Positions 53,904 through 63,500 of a stretch of DNA of 64,000 nucleotides are shown here, piece by piece. Source of the DNA: Deinococcus peraridilitoris DSM 19664 (GTDB lineage Bacteria > Deinococcota > Deinococci > Deinococcales > Deinococcaceae); contig NC_019793.1 of NCBI RefSeq assembly GCF_000317835.1, positions 3,376,001 through 3,440,000 on the forward strand. Direction: 5' to 3'. A program made the position numbers and the translations under genes. The first letter of the stretch is position 1; each line of letters begins with the position of its first letter. The notes beneath the pieces were generated by a model, which saw only the letters and a program-made list of their open reading frames with translations, was not told where the DNA came from and did no database searches.

Positions 53904-54074
53904 ATGCGAGCGCAGCTGGCAGCCTGTACAGCCTGTACAGCCGGTACAGCCTGCGGTGACGAATGCCGGAGGCACGCGCAGAGTATGAGCATGGAACACT
54001 GCGCCGCATGTGCGGATGCCTGTCACCGATGTGAGCAGGCCTGCCACCAGCTTCTCGGCAGTATCTCCGTCTGA
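53904..54074 (+). CDS. Truncated Cys-rich four-helix protein (DUF326/Csp-like)
   Basis: 56 residues from ATG 53904 (GAGG 5 nt upstream). CGDECRRHAQSMSMEHCAAC and DACHRCEQACHQLL match the last half of DUF326 / Csp-type copper-storage four-helix bundles, which are usually about 110 residues with Cys in pairs along the helices. The N-terminal two helices are missing. It might fold as a dimer, or be a remnant. The preceding bases carry a 9-bp triplet repeat coding Cys-Thr-Ala. Lies before the arsenic operon, in keeping with a metal-resistance patch. Confidence 0.55.
   Translation: MRAQLAACTACTAGTACGDECRRHAQSMSMEHCAACADACHRCEQACHQLLGSISV
53925..53951 (+). repeat. Three 9-bp tandem repeats
   Basis: TGTACAGCC, TGTACAGCC, GGTACAGCC in tandem inside the Cys-rich gene, coding Cys/Gly-Thr-Ala. 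The third unit differs by one base. Confidence 0.75.
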
Positions 54075-54328
54075 CACTGCGCAGGCGCAGGGTCGCAGGC
54101 TGGCGCTCACGGGAGCCGTGGGCGTCAGTTTTTGCCTCAGTGTCCCGGGCCTTGGCTGTCGCCGTCGAAGCAGAAGGTGCGGCAGACAAGCATGTGAGCA
54201 CCTTGCACACCGTCTGTCTGGCCGACTGAACCTCAGATTTCGGAGGGTTCGGCAGGGCGCTGTGCAATGTGAGTCTGAAAAGATACCGCGAATCTGCGCC
54301 CACCTCGGGGTAGGAAGCGTATATTTGA

Positions 54329-54341
54329 TAGAATCAGTTTG
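54329..54341 (+). promoter_or_regulatory. arsR promoter and operator half
   Basis: TAGAAT (54329-54334) ends 7 nt before the arsR ATG at 54342. AATCAGTTTG (54332-54341) overlaps it; the same 10-mer occurs before arsC. Confidence 0.5.
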
Positions 54342-54668
54342 ATGATACGGACCGTTGCGCAAGAATCAGTCGCGCTTAGTCGCATCAAAGCACTCGCGCA
54401 CGACATTCGCTACGAAATCGTTCGGATGCTTGCCGACGGCGAGCGCTGTGTCTGTGATCTGGAAGTGCAGCTGGAGCTGCCTCAATCGAAAGTTTCGTAT
54501 CACCTTGGCATCCTGCGCGAGGTTGGAATCGTCGTTAGCGAGTCGCGTGGAAAGAACAGCTACTACAGGCTTGTCGACGAGGTGCTGTACACCCTGGGAG
54601 GCGAAGTGCTGCGTGATGTCTTCACGGCTGCCCGATCAGGGTTGTATCAGAACAAATCAGTTTGTTAG
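54342..54668 (+). CDS. arsR: ArsR-family metal-sensing repressor
   Basis: 108 residues. Winged helix: IKALAHDIRYEIVRMLADGE, then CVCDLEVQLELPQSKVSYHL (CxC metal site ahead of the recognition helix QSKVSYHLGILREVGIV) and the wing SRGKNSYYRL. The ELCVCDL-type CVCDL motif is that of As(III)-responsive ArsR. Starts at ATG 54342 with TAGAAT 7 nt upstream, so probably leaderless. Followed 9 bp later by arsC. Represses the operon until arsenite binds. Confidence 0.92.
   Translation: MIRTVAQESVALSRIKALAHDIRYEIVRMLADGERCVCDLEVQLELPQSKVSYHLGILREVGIVVSESRGKNSYYRLVDEVLYTLGGEVLRDVFTAARSGLYQNKSVC
54655..54664 (+). promoter_or_regulatory. Second AATCAGTTTG copy, before arsC
   Basis: Same 10-mer as at 54332, here inside the wider CAAATCAGTTTG with CAAA/TTTG ends. 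It sits 13 nt before the arsC ATG. Possible second ArsR contact. Confidence 0.35.
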
Positions 54669-54677
54669 GTTGGGTTT

Positions 54678-55139
54678 ATGACACGGGTCCTGATCCTCTG
54701 TACGCACAATTCTGCCCGCAGCCAGATGGCCGAAGGCCTGGTCCGCAGCTTTGCCCGGCAACAAGGCCTTGACCTGGAGGTCCACAGCGCCGGCACCGAG
54801 GCAACCCATGTGAAAGCTCCAGCCGTTCAGGTGATGCGGGAACTCGGTATCGATCTCCAGGGGCATACCAGCAAGACGCTTTCTGATGTCCCGGACCCGT
54901 GGAACTTCGACTACGTGATCACGGTGTGCGACGGCGCTGCTGAGAATTGCCCGAACTATCCTGGCGCGACGATCCGACTGCATTACCCGTTCGTGGACCC
55001 GTCCGGCGGCAGCCTCGAATGCTGGCGCGCGGTACGGGACCAGATGCGTTTGCAATTCGAAGCGTTCGTCGTTGCCCTGAACAGCGGCACCGTAGTCCCC
55101 GAGACGTACGAAGTCACCCCTGGCGCCGAAGCGCAATAG
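54678..55139 (+). CDS. arsC: Arsenate reductase, low-molecular-weight phosphatase type
   Basis: 153 residues. Active-site loop LILCTHNSARSQMAEGL (CxxNxxRS), then VITVCDGAAENCPNYPGAT with the second and third redox cysteines that mark the thioredoxin-coupled arsenate reductases. Reduces As(V) to As(III) for export by ArsB. The Cys set is complete. Sits between arsR and arsB with short gaps. Confidence 0.93.
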   Translation: MTRVLILCTHNSARSQMAEGLVRSFARQQGLDLEVHSAGTEATHVKAPAVQVMRELGIDLQGHTSKTLSDVPDPWNFDYVITVCDGAAENCPNYPGATIRLHYPFVDPSGGSLECWRAVRDQMRLQFEAFVVALNSGTVVPETYEVTPGAEAQ

Positions 55140-55142
55140 CGG

Positions 55143-56432
55143 ATGTTGTTCGCCATTTCGATTTTTCTGCTTACCCTGGTGCTGGTGATCTGGCAACCAC
55201 GTGGCCTCGGCATTGGCTGGAGTGCCACGCTCGGAGCCATCCTCGCCCTGCTGACAGGCGTCGTGCATCCCGCAGACATTCCCGTGGTATGGAGTATCGT
55301 CTGGAACGCCACGATTACCTTTATCGCGCTGATCATCATCAGCTTGATCCTCGACGAAGCCGGTTTTTTCACGTGGGCCGCGCTGCACGTCGGTCGCTGG
55401 GGAGGAGGGCGGGGAAAGCAGCTTTTTGCCCTGGTCGTGCTGCTTGGCGCCGGTGTCAGCGCGCTGTTTTCTAATGACGGTACCGCCCTGATTCTGACGC
55501 CCATCGTGCTGGAGATGCTGCTCGCGCTGGGTTTCTCGGCCGGCGCGACCCTCGCACTGATCATGGCCACCGGATTCATCGCCGACACCGCCAGCCTGCC
55601 ACTCGTGATCAGCAATCTGGTAAACATCGTCTCGGCAGACTACTTCGCCATCAGCTTCGGGGAATACGCCTCGGTGATGTTCTGGGTAAACATCGCTTCT
55701 GTTTTGGCCAGTCTGGGCGTGCTGCTGCTGTACTTCAGGCGCAGTGTCCCCGTCACTTACCGCACCGACGTGCTCGCTTCGCCCGACAGCGCCATTCGGG
55801 ATCACCGGGTCTTCAAGGTCGGTTGGGTTGTTCTTGGAGTTCTCCTGATCGGGTATTTTGCGGCCGGACCACTTGGCATTCCCGTGAGCGTCGTTGCGGT
55901 GATCGGCGCGGCGTTGTTGTGGTTCTACGCTGCCCGTGGGCACGTCATCAGTACCCGCAGCGTGCTGCGCGGCGCTCCGTGGAGTATCGTGATTTTTTCG
56001 CTCGGGATGTATCTGGTGGTATTCGGTTTGCGCAATGCCGGCCTGACCGGTCATCTGACCGGCATCCTCGAAACGCTCGCGCAGCACGGTTTGTGGATTT
56101 CAACCATCGGTACCGGATTCATCGTGGCGTTGCTGGCGAGTGTCATGAACAACATGCCCACCGTTCTGGTCGGCGCGCTCTCCATTGACGCGGCGAACGT
56201 TCCGCAATCCATCAAGCAGGGCATGATCTACGCCAATGTCGTCGGCAGCGACCTGGGACCCAAGATCACACCCATTGGCAGTCTTGCGACCTTGTTGTGG
56301 CTGCATGTGCTGGCCCGCAAGGGAGTCCGAATCACCTGGGCCTACTACTTTCGGGTGGGCGTGGTCCTGACCGTTCCGGTTCTGCTCATTACCCTTGGAG
56401 CGCTGGCCCTGCGGCTGTCTGTAGAGCACTGA
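55143..56432 (+). CDS. arsB: Arsenite efflux permease ArsB
   Basis: 429 residues, about twelve membrane helices. Family motifs [20 protein letters not shown] and [20 protein letters not shown] (the two conserved half-sites with FxNDGxA and NNMP) are exactly those of the ArsB/NhaD ion-transporter superfamily's ArsB branch. Starts 3 bp after the arsC stop. It expels arsenite or antimonite. Confidence 0.94.
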   Translation: MLFAISIFLLTLVLVIWQPRGLGIGWSATLGAILALLTGVVHPADIPVVWSIVWNATITFIALIIISLILDEAGFFTWAALHVGRWGGGRGKQLFALVVLLGAGVSALFSNDGTALILTPIVLEMLLALGFSAGATLALIMATGFIADTASLPLVISNLVNIVSADYFAISFGEYASVMFWVNIASVLASLGVLLLYFRRSVPVTYRTDVLASPDSAIRDHRVFKVGWVVLGVLLIGYFAAGPLGIPVSVVAVIGAALLWFYAARGHVISTRSVLRGAPWSIVIFSLGMYLVVFGLRNAGLTGHLTGILETLAQHGLWISTIGTGFIVALLASVMNNMPTVLVGALSIDAANVPQSIKQGMIYANVVGSDLGPKITPIGSLATLLWLHVLARKGVRITWAYYFRVGVVLTVPVLLITLGALALRLSVEH

Positions 56433-56658
56433 ATCCCATTCATGAAGCCGAAACCGCCGGTAATACGAGGCGCGGCATACGGAATCATCCGTCAGGGTGG
56501 GGTGGCACGCACGAAATGAAACTGCACAGACGACTCGTGCGTCTCAGGTCGCCTTTCACACAGAGGGGTGATCATGCAGTGCACGGCGTGCGGTCGGCCT
56601 GAACTCCCCGAGCAGCGCACCCGGAACCAATTGGCGCCGGGTATGCCAGACTCACTTC

Positions 56659-57435
56659 ATGACGTCCACTTCACCCGTCGCCGTGATCACCGGCGCCGCG
56701 CAAGGCATTGGCCGCCGTACCGCCCAAGTGCTCGCGCAGCGCGGATACAGCCTGATCGTCAATGACGTCCGCTCTCCCACCGAAACGGAGCGTGAGCTGC
56801 TGGGCGCGAAGGTCACGGTCGTGTTGGGTGACGTCAGCGCCGAAGGTACCGCCGAGCGTCTGGCGGCCACGGCCCTGGAGCACTTCGGGCGCATCGACGT
56901 GCTCGTGAACAACGCGGGTATCAGCAACATCACTCCCGCTGAAGATATCAGCCGCGCACAGTTCGAACGGGTGCTCGCGGTGAATCTGCTCGGGCCCTTC
57001 CTGCTGTGCCGCACGTTGGGGCGCGTCATGCTCACGCAGGGGTCGGGCAGCATCGTGAACGTCGCCTCCGTCGCGGGTCTGCTGGGCATTGCGGACCGCG
57101 CGGCCTACAACGCCAGCAAGCATGGTCTGATCGGCCTTACCCGAACGCTCGCCGCTGAATGGGGCGGGCGCGGCGTGCGCGTCAATGCCGTGTGTCCCGG
57201 CTGGGTCAAAACCGAGATGGACGAGCAGGACATGGGAGCGGGCGCATATACCGACGCGGACATCGTGAACCGCGTGCCGATGGGCCGCTTCGCTTCCCCG
57301 AACGACATTGCCCAAGCCATTGCGTACCTCGCGGATCCGCAGGCGAGCGGATTCGTGAATGGGCACGCCTTGAGTGTGGATGGAGGCTGGGCGAACGACG
57401 GCAGCTGGGATGCTTTACGCCTCAAGAAGCGCTGA
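56659..57435 (+). CDS. Classical SDR oxidoreductase
   Basis: 258 residues: VAVITGAAQGIGRRTAQVLA, DVLVNNAGISNITPAEDI, NVASVAGLLGIADRAAYNAS (YNASK), VNAVCPGWVKTEM and FVNGHALSVDGGWAND. An Asp at the second beta strand (VNDVRSP) suggests NAD. Substrate unknown; FabG/sugar-dehydrogenase relatives look alike. ATG 56659, with CAGACT 6 nt upstream as possible -10. The 226-bp gap behind arsB holds nothing I recognise. Confidence 0.88.
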   Translation: MTSTSPVAVITGAAQGIGRRTAQVLAQRGYSLIVNDVRSPTETERELLGAKVTVVLGDVSAEGTAERLAATALEHFGRIDVLVNNAGISNITPAEDISRAQFERVLAVNLLGPFLLCRTLGRVMLTQGSGSIVNVASVAGLLGIADRAAYNASKHGLIGLTRTLAAEWGGRGVRVNAVCPGWVKTEMDEQDMGAGAYTDADIVNRVPMGRFASPNDIAQAIAYLADPQASGFVNGHALSVDGGWANDGSWDALRLKKR

Positions 57436-57730
57436 ATGGATTCAGGATTTCCACTTCCGCACTTTTCCGACCTCCTGGCGGTCTCGATCCATCTTTCCGC
57501 GTGGTGTGAACAGGCCGGTCGGCATCCTGCATCAACTCGACGCTGTCCTGCTGCCTGGATATACGGCAACGGTCCTGATGTGAATCCCACCGGACGTTTT
57601 CTGCGCCGATCCCTGGCAGGACCAGGTGGATCGGGTGAACGTGCATTCAGCAAAATTCACGCTTGCGCCCTCATGTGATCAACGGCATCGTGCGCTAAGC
57701 TGCGCTCAATTCCCGGCGCGAGTCTCAGTT
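57436..57730. other. Intergenic stretch before the riboswitch
   Basis: 295 bp with short open frames on both strands but no start, ribosome-binding site or motif that supports a gene. The promoter for the TerC-family transcript must lie at its right end; no box stands out. Confidence 0.4.
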
Positions 57731-57825
57731 GGGGGAGTAGCCGCCTCAAAGAGGTGCACGCATCGTCAATACGGCGTCAACGACGACCCGGTGCGTGCAG
57801 AAAAGGCAAGACCCACGCCGGAGGT
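57731..57825 (+). promoter_or_regulatory. Probable yybP-ykoY manganese riboswitch
   Basis: GGGGGAGTAGCCGCCTC at 57731 and GGCAAGACCCACGCC at 57805 match the two conserved ends of the yybP-ykoY aptamer (GGGGAGUAGC and GCAAGACC). The 65 nt between them can form the internal helices (for instance GTGCACGCATCG facing CCCGGTGCGTGC). The class senses Mn2+ and is typically found before TerC/Alx and MntP genes, as here. Called from conserved strings by eye. Confidence 0.75.
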
Positions 57826-57828
57826 TTC

Positions 57829-57975
57829 ATGTTCGTTTCCTGCTTTGCAGGCCACACCCTTCTGGGTGTGGCGTCACGACTGCTCATGTGCTGCGTTTCC
57901 ACGTCACTTCACATCAAGAACCTCAACCGAATGCCGACGTGGCCCCCGGCAGCGGGGGCGCGTCGTGTTTCTTAA
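57829..57975 (+). CDS. Possible leader ORF coupling riboswitch to the TerC-family gene
   Basis: ATG 57829, preceded 4 nt upstream by GGAGG at the 3' end of the aptamer, opens 48 codons (MFVSCFAGHTLLGVASRLLM ...) that end at TAA 57973-57975, 8 nt past the GTG of the TerC-family gene. The frame crosses the GC-rich hairpin that hides the next ribosome-binding site. A ribosome reading it would open that hairpin. Peptide sequence is not recognised. Could also be chance. Confidence 0.35.
   Translation: MFVSCFAGHTLLGVASRLLMCCVSTSLHIKNLNRMPTWPPAAGARRVS
57942..57959 (+). promoter_or_regulatory. RBS-hiding hairpin before the TerC-family gene
   Basis: GCCCCCG, loop GCAG, CGGGGGC: a 7-bp all-GC hairpin whose 3' arm is the only purine-rich ribosome-binding site, 5 nt before GTG 57965. 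Confidence 0.6.
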
Positions 57976-59059
57976 GCACTTCGGGTTCGGGATACTCTTC
58001 AGCCTGCTGTGCATTGTGGGGGCCGCCGTTTATGGCCTGGCTACCGGAAACATCACCATTGCCTTGCAGTTTGCGTTCATCGCGGTGGTACTCGGCGTGA
58101 TGGAGGTCAGCCTGTCGTTTGACAATGCCGTCGTGAACGCGAAAGTCCTGCATACCATGGACGCCGTGTGGCGCAGACGCTTCCTGACGTGGGGAATTGC
58201 CATCGCGGTGGTCGGCATGCGCTTCGTCTTCCCGATCCTGATTGTCATGGTCACAGCCGGGCTGGGCTTCGGGCAGGTGGTTTCGCTGGCCTTCACCGAC
58301 GCTCAGGCGTACAGCGCGCATCTCCATGACGCGCACGTCATGATCAGTGCCTTCGGTGGGACCTTCCTGCTGCTGGTGTTCCTGCATTATTTCCTGGACC
58401 GGGGAAAGGACCTGCACTGGATTGGGCCGATTGAACGCCGCCTCGCACGCGCAGGTCACCTCGACAAAATCGAAGTGTCGATCACCCTCACGGCCCTGCT
58501 GGGGCTGGTGGCGTTCTTTGTGGCGCCCGGGGAAAAATACGAAGCACTGCTCTCCGGTGGTCTGGGCATCCTGACATACCTGCTGGTCAAGTCCCTCGCG
58601 GGCCTCTTCGAACCCAGTGACAATGACGCGAACGACGCCACCCGCCCGCCGCGCCCCACGGCCGGGGTGGTCGCACAAACCGCCACTCGGGCGGGTGCCA
58701 TGAGCTTTCTTTATCTGGAAGTGCTCGACGCGAGCTTCTCGCTCGACGGCGTGATCGGAGCGTTCGCCATCAGCAAGGAAATCGTGATCATCGCGGCAGG
58801 TCTGGCGATCGGTGCAGTGTTCGTTCGTAGCATGACGGTGTGGCTGGTGGAAGCGGGCACGCTCGCGCAGTATAAGTACCTCGAGCATGGGGCACACTAC
58901 GGCATTGGCGCGCTTGCCGTCATCATGCTGCTGCACATGAATCGCGCGGTGCACATTCCCGAACTCATCACCGGACTGATCGGGCTGGGTTTCATCCTGC
59001 TGTCGGTCTGGGCGTCGATAAAAGCGACGCGGCAAGCACACGTCACGCGGGCAGCGTAA
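57965..59059 (+). CDS. TerC/DUF475-family membrane protein
   Basis: 364 residues with eight or nine membrane helices. VMEVSLSFDNAVVNAKVLHT and LEVLDASFSLDGVIGAFAIS are the paired acidic motifs of TerC/Alx/DUF475 proteins. TerC-like proteins act in Mn2+ export or metal supply to exported proteins. The upstream yybP-ykoY element supports a manganese role. Start GTG 57965: a longer upstream frame is open, but membrane similarity starts here and the riboswitch leader lies inside that extension. In Deinococcus, high intracellular Mn protects proteins, so an Mn-controlled exporter is of interest. Confidence 0.85.
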   Translation: MFLKHFGFGILFSLLCIVGAAVYGLATGNITIALQFAFIAVVLGVMEVSLSFDNAVVNAKVLHTMDAVWRRRFLTWGIAIAVVGMRFVFPILIVMVTAGLGFGQVVSLAFTDAQAYSAHLHDAHVMISAFGGTFLLLVFLHYFLDRGKDLHWIGPIERRLARAGHLDKIEVSITLTALLGLVAFFVAPGEKYEALLSGGLGILTYLLVKSLAGLFEPSDNDANDATRPPRPTAGVVAQTATRAGAMSFLYLEVLDASFSLDGVIGAFAISKEIVIIAAGLAIGAVFVRSMTVWLVEAGTLAQYKYLEHGAHYGIGALAVIMLLHMNRAVHIPELITGLIGLGFILLSVWASIKATRQAHVTRAA

Positions 59060-59084
59060 CGAACCCACCGGCAGAATCTGAGCT

Positions 59085-59127
59085 GCGAGCGACCCTGACC
59101 CGTTTCATGAGCGGACGGGTCGCTCGC
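59085..59127 (+). terminator. Hairpin after the TerC-family gene
   Basis: GCGAGCGACCC / GGGTCGCTCGC, 11-bp stem with a 21-nt loop. No T-tract. Confidence 0.45.
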
Positions 59128-59235
59128 ACTCGTGGTATCTGCCCTGGCAATTTGGTCACTGTGGTCGTGGTATACCCAGCCGATGATTGATGCGTACCGT
59201 CGAAGCTTCGCCCTGGTCCGCTTTCGGGCTTCGCC

Positions 59236-60342
59236 ATGAACGTTTCCCGGCTTCGCGCGAAATTCTGGTTGGCGTGGCTCGCTGCCTTGACGGCTGTAAT
59301 CGCATTGGAGGGCAGTGCAGCGCTCCAGAGAACACTTCTGGATGACCGCCGGAGCGATGCTGACCGAGGGGCAGCTCAAGCTGCAAGGAGAGCAGCACAG
59401 CCCGTTGCCGTGGCCGTCAACCTGAACCGGGTACCCGTGATCCGTGAGGTGGCGTGCCCACGGCCCACGCGTGTTGTCTCGGATGCCAGCAGTCTTGCCG
59501 GTGCCCTGCGACACGTGAAAGGGGGAGACGTCATCGCACTCGAGGACGGAGCATATGCCGGCCGCTTCGTCGCTACTGCCTCCGGCTCTCCCGGTTCGCC
59601 CATCTACCTGTGCGGAAGTCCGCGTGCCGTACTCGCGGGTGATGGACCGCGCAGTGGGTATGTGTTCCACCTCGACGGTGGCGACCATTGGCGCCTCGTC
59701 GGCTTCACGATTCGCAACGGCCAGAAAGGGCTGGTGGCGGACAGCACCGTCGGCTCGGTGTTCCAGGGACTGACGGTCGAGCAGATTGGCGATGAGGCGA
59801 TCCATCTGCGTACGCACAGCACCGACAACCTCGTGCTTGCAAATACCGTCCGTCACACCGGGCTCAGGCGCGAGAAGTTCGGCGAAGGCATCTATGTTGG
59901 TTCCGCCGTGTCCAACTGGTGCAGATACACGCGGTGCAAGCCGGACCGGAGCGACCGTAATGTCATTGCGCGTAACACCGTCAGCTTCACGACAGCAGAA
60001 GCCTTGGACATCAAGGAGGGAAGCTCTGGTGGATACGTGCTCGACAACACCTTCGACGGATCTGCACTGCGCGGCGCGGATTCGTGGGTGGACGTCAAGG
60101 GCAATGGTTGGCTGGTGCAGGGCAACCGCGGCACCAACTCCCCTGGAGATGGGTTCCAGACGCATGATGTGGCCAAAGGCTGGGGACAGGGCAATGTGTT
60201 CCGGCGCAACGTCGCCGAAGTCCACGGACCGGGACATGGGTTTGCCCTGCGCCCAGTAAACGACAACGTGGTCATGTGCGATAACGTGGCGCGGGGAGCC
60301 GCCAGGGGCCTGTCCAACGCGCAGTGCGTCAAGCCTCACTGA
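59236..60342 (+). CDS. Membrane-anchored or secreted right-handed beta-helix protein
   Basis: 368 residues. N-terminal hydrophobic helix FWLAWLAALTAVIALEGSAA (signal or anchor). SSLAGALRHVKGGDVIALED and then repeated short strands (HWRLVGFTIRNGQKGLVADS, HLRTHSTDNLVLANTVRHTG, VIARNTVSFTTAEALDIKEG) form a parallel beta-helix like those of pectate-lyase-fold proteins. Four cysteines may make disulfides outside the cell. A carbohydrate-binding or lyase role is likely but no catalytic set is clear. Sits before the permease-acyltransferase fusion and may belong with it. Palindrome CGAAGCTTCG (59201-59210) lies upstream. Confidence 0.75.
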   Translation: MNVSRLRAKFWLAWLAALTAVIALEGSAALQRTLLDDRRSDADRGAAQAARRAAQPVAVAVNLNRVPVIREVACPRPTRVVSDASSLAGALRHVKGGDVIALEDGAYAGRFVATASGSPGSPIYLCGSPRAVLAGDGPRSGYVFHLDGGDHWRLVGFTIRNGQKGLVADSTVGSVFQGLTVEQIGDEAIHLRTHSTDNLVLANTVRHTGLRREKFGEGIYVGSAVSNWCRYTRCKPDRSDRNVIARNTVSFTTAEALDIKEGSSGGYVLDNTFDGSALRGADSWVDVKGNGWLVQGNRGTNSPGDGFQTHDVAKGWGQGNVFRRNVAEVHGPGHGFALRPVNDNVVMCDNVARGAARGLSNAQCVKPH

Positions 60343-60521
60343 AGACGTGCGGCGACCGGGACAGGTGCCCCATACACAGTGCGCCGCAACGTGGCCCTGG
60401 TGGCCAGGTGGGATCGCGGATTAAGGCGCCACTTTTCTGTTGGTGTGCAGAAGGTGGCGGCATGACGTCGGTTGGCAATACAGATCAGCGCTGTGGAGAG
60501 TGGAAACATGGTAGTAGTGGG

Positions 60522-60535
60522 TGAAAACGTTTTCA
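60522..60535 (+). promoter_or_regulatory. LacI/CRE-type operator
   Basis: TGAAAACGTTTTCA, a perfect 14-bp palindrome that fits TGNNANCGNTNNCA at all fixed positions. 51 nt before the GTG of the giant ORF. Indicates sugar-dependent control by a LacI-family repressor. Confidence 0.7.
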
Positions 60536-60586
60536 GCCGGTGTCTCGTCCCCATTTGAGGACCCTCCCGGGCATGAAAGGAAGATC

Positions 60587-63500
60587 GTGTCCCCATCGAA
60601 AACTGTCCGCACGCCTTATAGAACCGGGTTTTCGCGTGGCGGGTTTTCCTGGTCTGCCTATGCGTTGATCGCGCCCTTTTTTGGACTTACGCTGGCCTTC
60701 GGGATTTTTCCACTGCTGTTTTCTCTCTACATCTCATTCTGTGACTGGAATCCACTCTCCGGGGTAAGCAAAATTCGCTGGGATGGCCTGTGGGCCTACC
60801 AGTACATCGCCACCGACCCATTTTACTGGCCGGCACTCTGGCGCTCCCTGAGCACCGGCCTGGCCGCCTCCGTTCCGCAGCACCTGATCGCCATTCCGCT
60901 GGCTTTCGCACTGCACCTCGTTTATCGCCGTTCACAGGGCGTACTGGGCACCGTGCTGTTCCTGCCGTACGTCACCTCACCAATGGCCGCCGGGGGGGCA
61001 ATTGGCCTGGTGTTCCTGATCGTGTACCGACCACTGGAAGCCCTGGTGGGCGCGCTTTCCAGTCTGCCCGCTTTGGGCGCGTTCATTCCCCAGCTCGATC
61101 AAAGTCTGGCTTACAACGCCATCACGCAACTGTGGATCACGCTGGGCTGGAACATCCTGCTGTATCTGATGGCCCTGGGTACCGTTCCCCCCAGCCTGTA
61201 CGAGGCGGCCAAGGTGGACGGCGCCAACCTGGGCTGGCAGTTTCGCGCCATCGCGCTGCCACTGATGCGTCCCATGATTTTTGTGGCCTTTACCATCAGC
61301 TTTCTGCAGGGGGTGCAGGCCAACGTTTTCCAACCCGCCTTTGCTGGTCTGCGTGAAACCACCTTGCCCGGCTATGTCTTTCGCACTGGCTTTTTCGAGA
61401 TGGACTTCGGTCTGGCTGCCGCCCAGACCTGGACGTTCTTTGCCGCGGTGCTGATGGTCGTCTTTCTGGTGTACCTGTTGATCGGACGTCACTTCACGAG
61501 TCTTGACGTTTCTGCCCACGGTGAAGCAGATCCGGGTGCACTGCACCTGCACAAAGCTACGGTAGTGGTACTCAAGCTCGTGCTGGCCGTGGCGATTGCT
61601 GTGTCGGTGCTGCCCGTCCTGTCCGTCATCCTCGGCCTCACCCGTTCCGGAGAAAATATTCCTCTTGCCATCGGACAGGAATTTCAGAACAATTACGCCG
61701 ACCTGATGGGCCGCGTGCCGGACTTCTGGCGGAACATCTGGAACACCACCTACGTCAGCGTACTTGCAGCGCTGGGAGCGATGCTGACCTCCAGCCTGGC
61801 GGGGTTCGCTTTTGCCCTGCTGGAATTCCGGTATCGCCGCGCGCTGTACGCCGCCGTGCTGTGCATCATGTTGTTTCCCTCTGCGCTGAACATCATCCCC
61901 ACCACCATGGTGATGCACGTGCTCGGCTGGATGGATCAGGCACGCGCCATGTGGCTGCCTGCCACCGCCAGTGCCTTTGGCATCTTTCTGACGCGCCAGT
62001 ACCTCGCCAGCGCCGTGCCAGGAAGTATCATCGAAGCCGCGCGCATGGACGGAGCGGGCACAGGGCTGATCTACCGCAAGATGATCCTGCCACTTGCCCA
62101 GCCGGTGCTGGTGCTCATCGGGCTGCTGACCTTTATCGGGACCTGGAACAGCAGCATGAACGCCCTGGCAGTCTTCAAGCAACCCGAAACCCAGCTGATC
62201 CTGCAGGCCATGAGCACGGTCATCCGCCCGGATGGCGATGGGACCGGCGCGTTTCGTTTTGGTGTCGCCCTGGCGACCATACCGACGCTGCTGGTATTCA
62301 TGGTCACCGCGCATCAGGTCAAGCGTGGCATGAACCTCAGCAGCACGGCGCCCACAAATGCAAAGCGGCCGGTTCTGCCGAGGCGCTTTCCGTATCCAAG
62401 AACGGCTGTCGCGTCCGGGCACCCAGCTGAAAGGCTGCTTTTCGGAGCGGACGGCGTACGTGCAGTGGCGTGCCTGATGGTCATTGCACATCACCTGGCG
62501 CAGCGGCTTGATCAGTCGGCGCAGCCTCGACTGCTCCAGGAAGTCCAGGCCTTCGTGCTTACTGGTCATGTGGGCGTCAGCGCTTTCTTCGTGCTGTCGG
62601 GCATGCTGCTGTCACTCCCTTTCTGGCGCCGTTACCTGACGGGGCAGCCGAGCCCGGGACTGCGAGAATACTTTCGCCGTCGGGCCTTGCGCATCCTGCC
62701 GGGTTTTTACGCCAGCCTGGCACTGAGCGTGCTGCTCAGCGTCGCGTTCGTGCAGAGTGCCGAACAGCCCTGGCTGCGTCTGGTCAGTGCCGCGACGTTC
62801 ACGTCGGCTTTTCATTACCTGACATTTTTTCCTGCCGACCTGAACGGTCCGCTGTGGAGCATCGGTTTCGAGGTGGTCTGCTACGCCCTGATGCCGCTCG
62901 GAATGCTGGTCCTCTTTCGCGGGTTGCCACAACGAGGACTGGCGTGGGCACTGCTGTACTGGCTGGGGGTGCTGGCACTCGCGATGCTCCTTCACCAGTG
63001 GATTCTCGCGAACCTGGTTCCGTCCCCTTTCGCACGTGGCTGGGAGTACGGCATCGTCGGAGGCGCCAAGTACTGGATGCCGCGCTACAACCCGGTGGGT
63101 CTCTTCGGACATTACGTCTTTGGGGTCCTGGCTGCCGGGCTGATCGCTCATGGGCAGCTGAGCGCCACACCTCGACACATCCGCTACGACCTGCTTGCCG
63201 TGGGCGCGGCAGTGGGGGTATTGATGTTGCTGTGGCTCGCGCGCCGTCTGCCTGACTTCGCGCTCAGCATCGGCGATCAGCCGTACTTCTTTCCGTACTT
63301 TCCACTGCTGGTGGCCGCGCTGCTGGCGTCACTGCCCTTCAGTCGCGTGGTTGGGCGCGCGTTTGACAACACCTTCTTTCGCTTCACCGCCAGGGTTTCT
63401 TTCGGGCTGTACATCTGGCATTACCTGATTCTCGAATTGATCCGGCTGCTTCACCAGCCCCGTTACGGGTATATGGGTATCCAGGACCTCACTCACTTCG

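Noticed and set aside
54075..54341. Open frames between the Cys-rich gene and arsR
   Set aside because: Arg/Ser-rich or Pro-rich products without start signals; treated as non-coding.
52353..54362. 669-codon open frame antisense to the beta-helix lipoprotein
   Set aside because: Runs across a hairpin and intergenic DNA, Val/Ala-rich low-complexity product, no start signal.
57626..57964. N-terminal extension of the TerC-family frame
   Set aside because: Contains the riboswitch; product is not membrane-like and has no relatives that I recognise.
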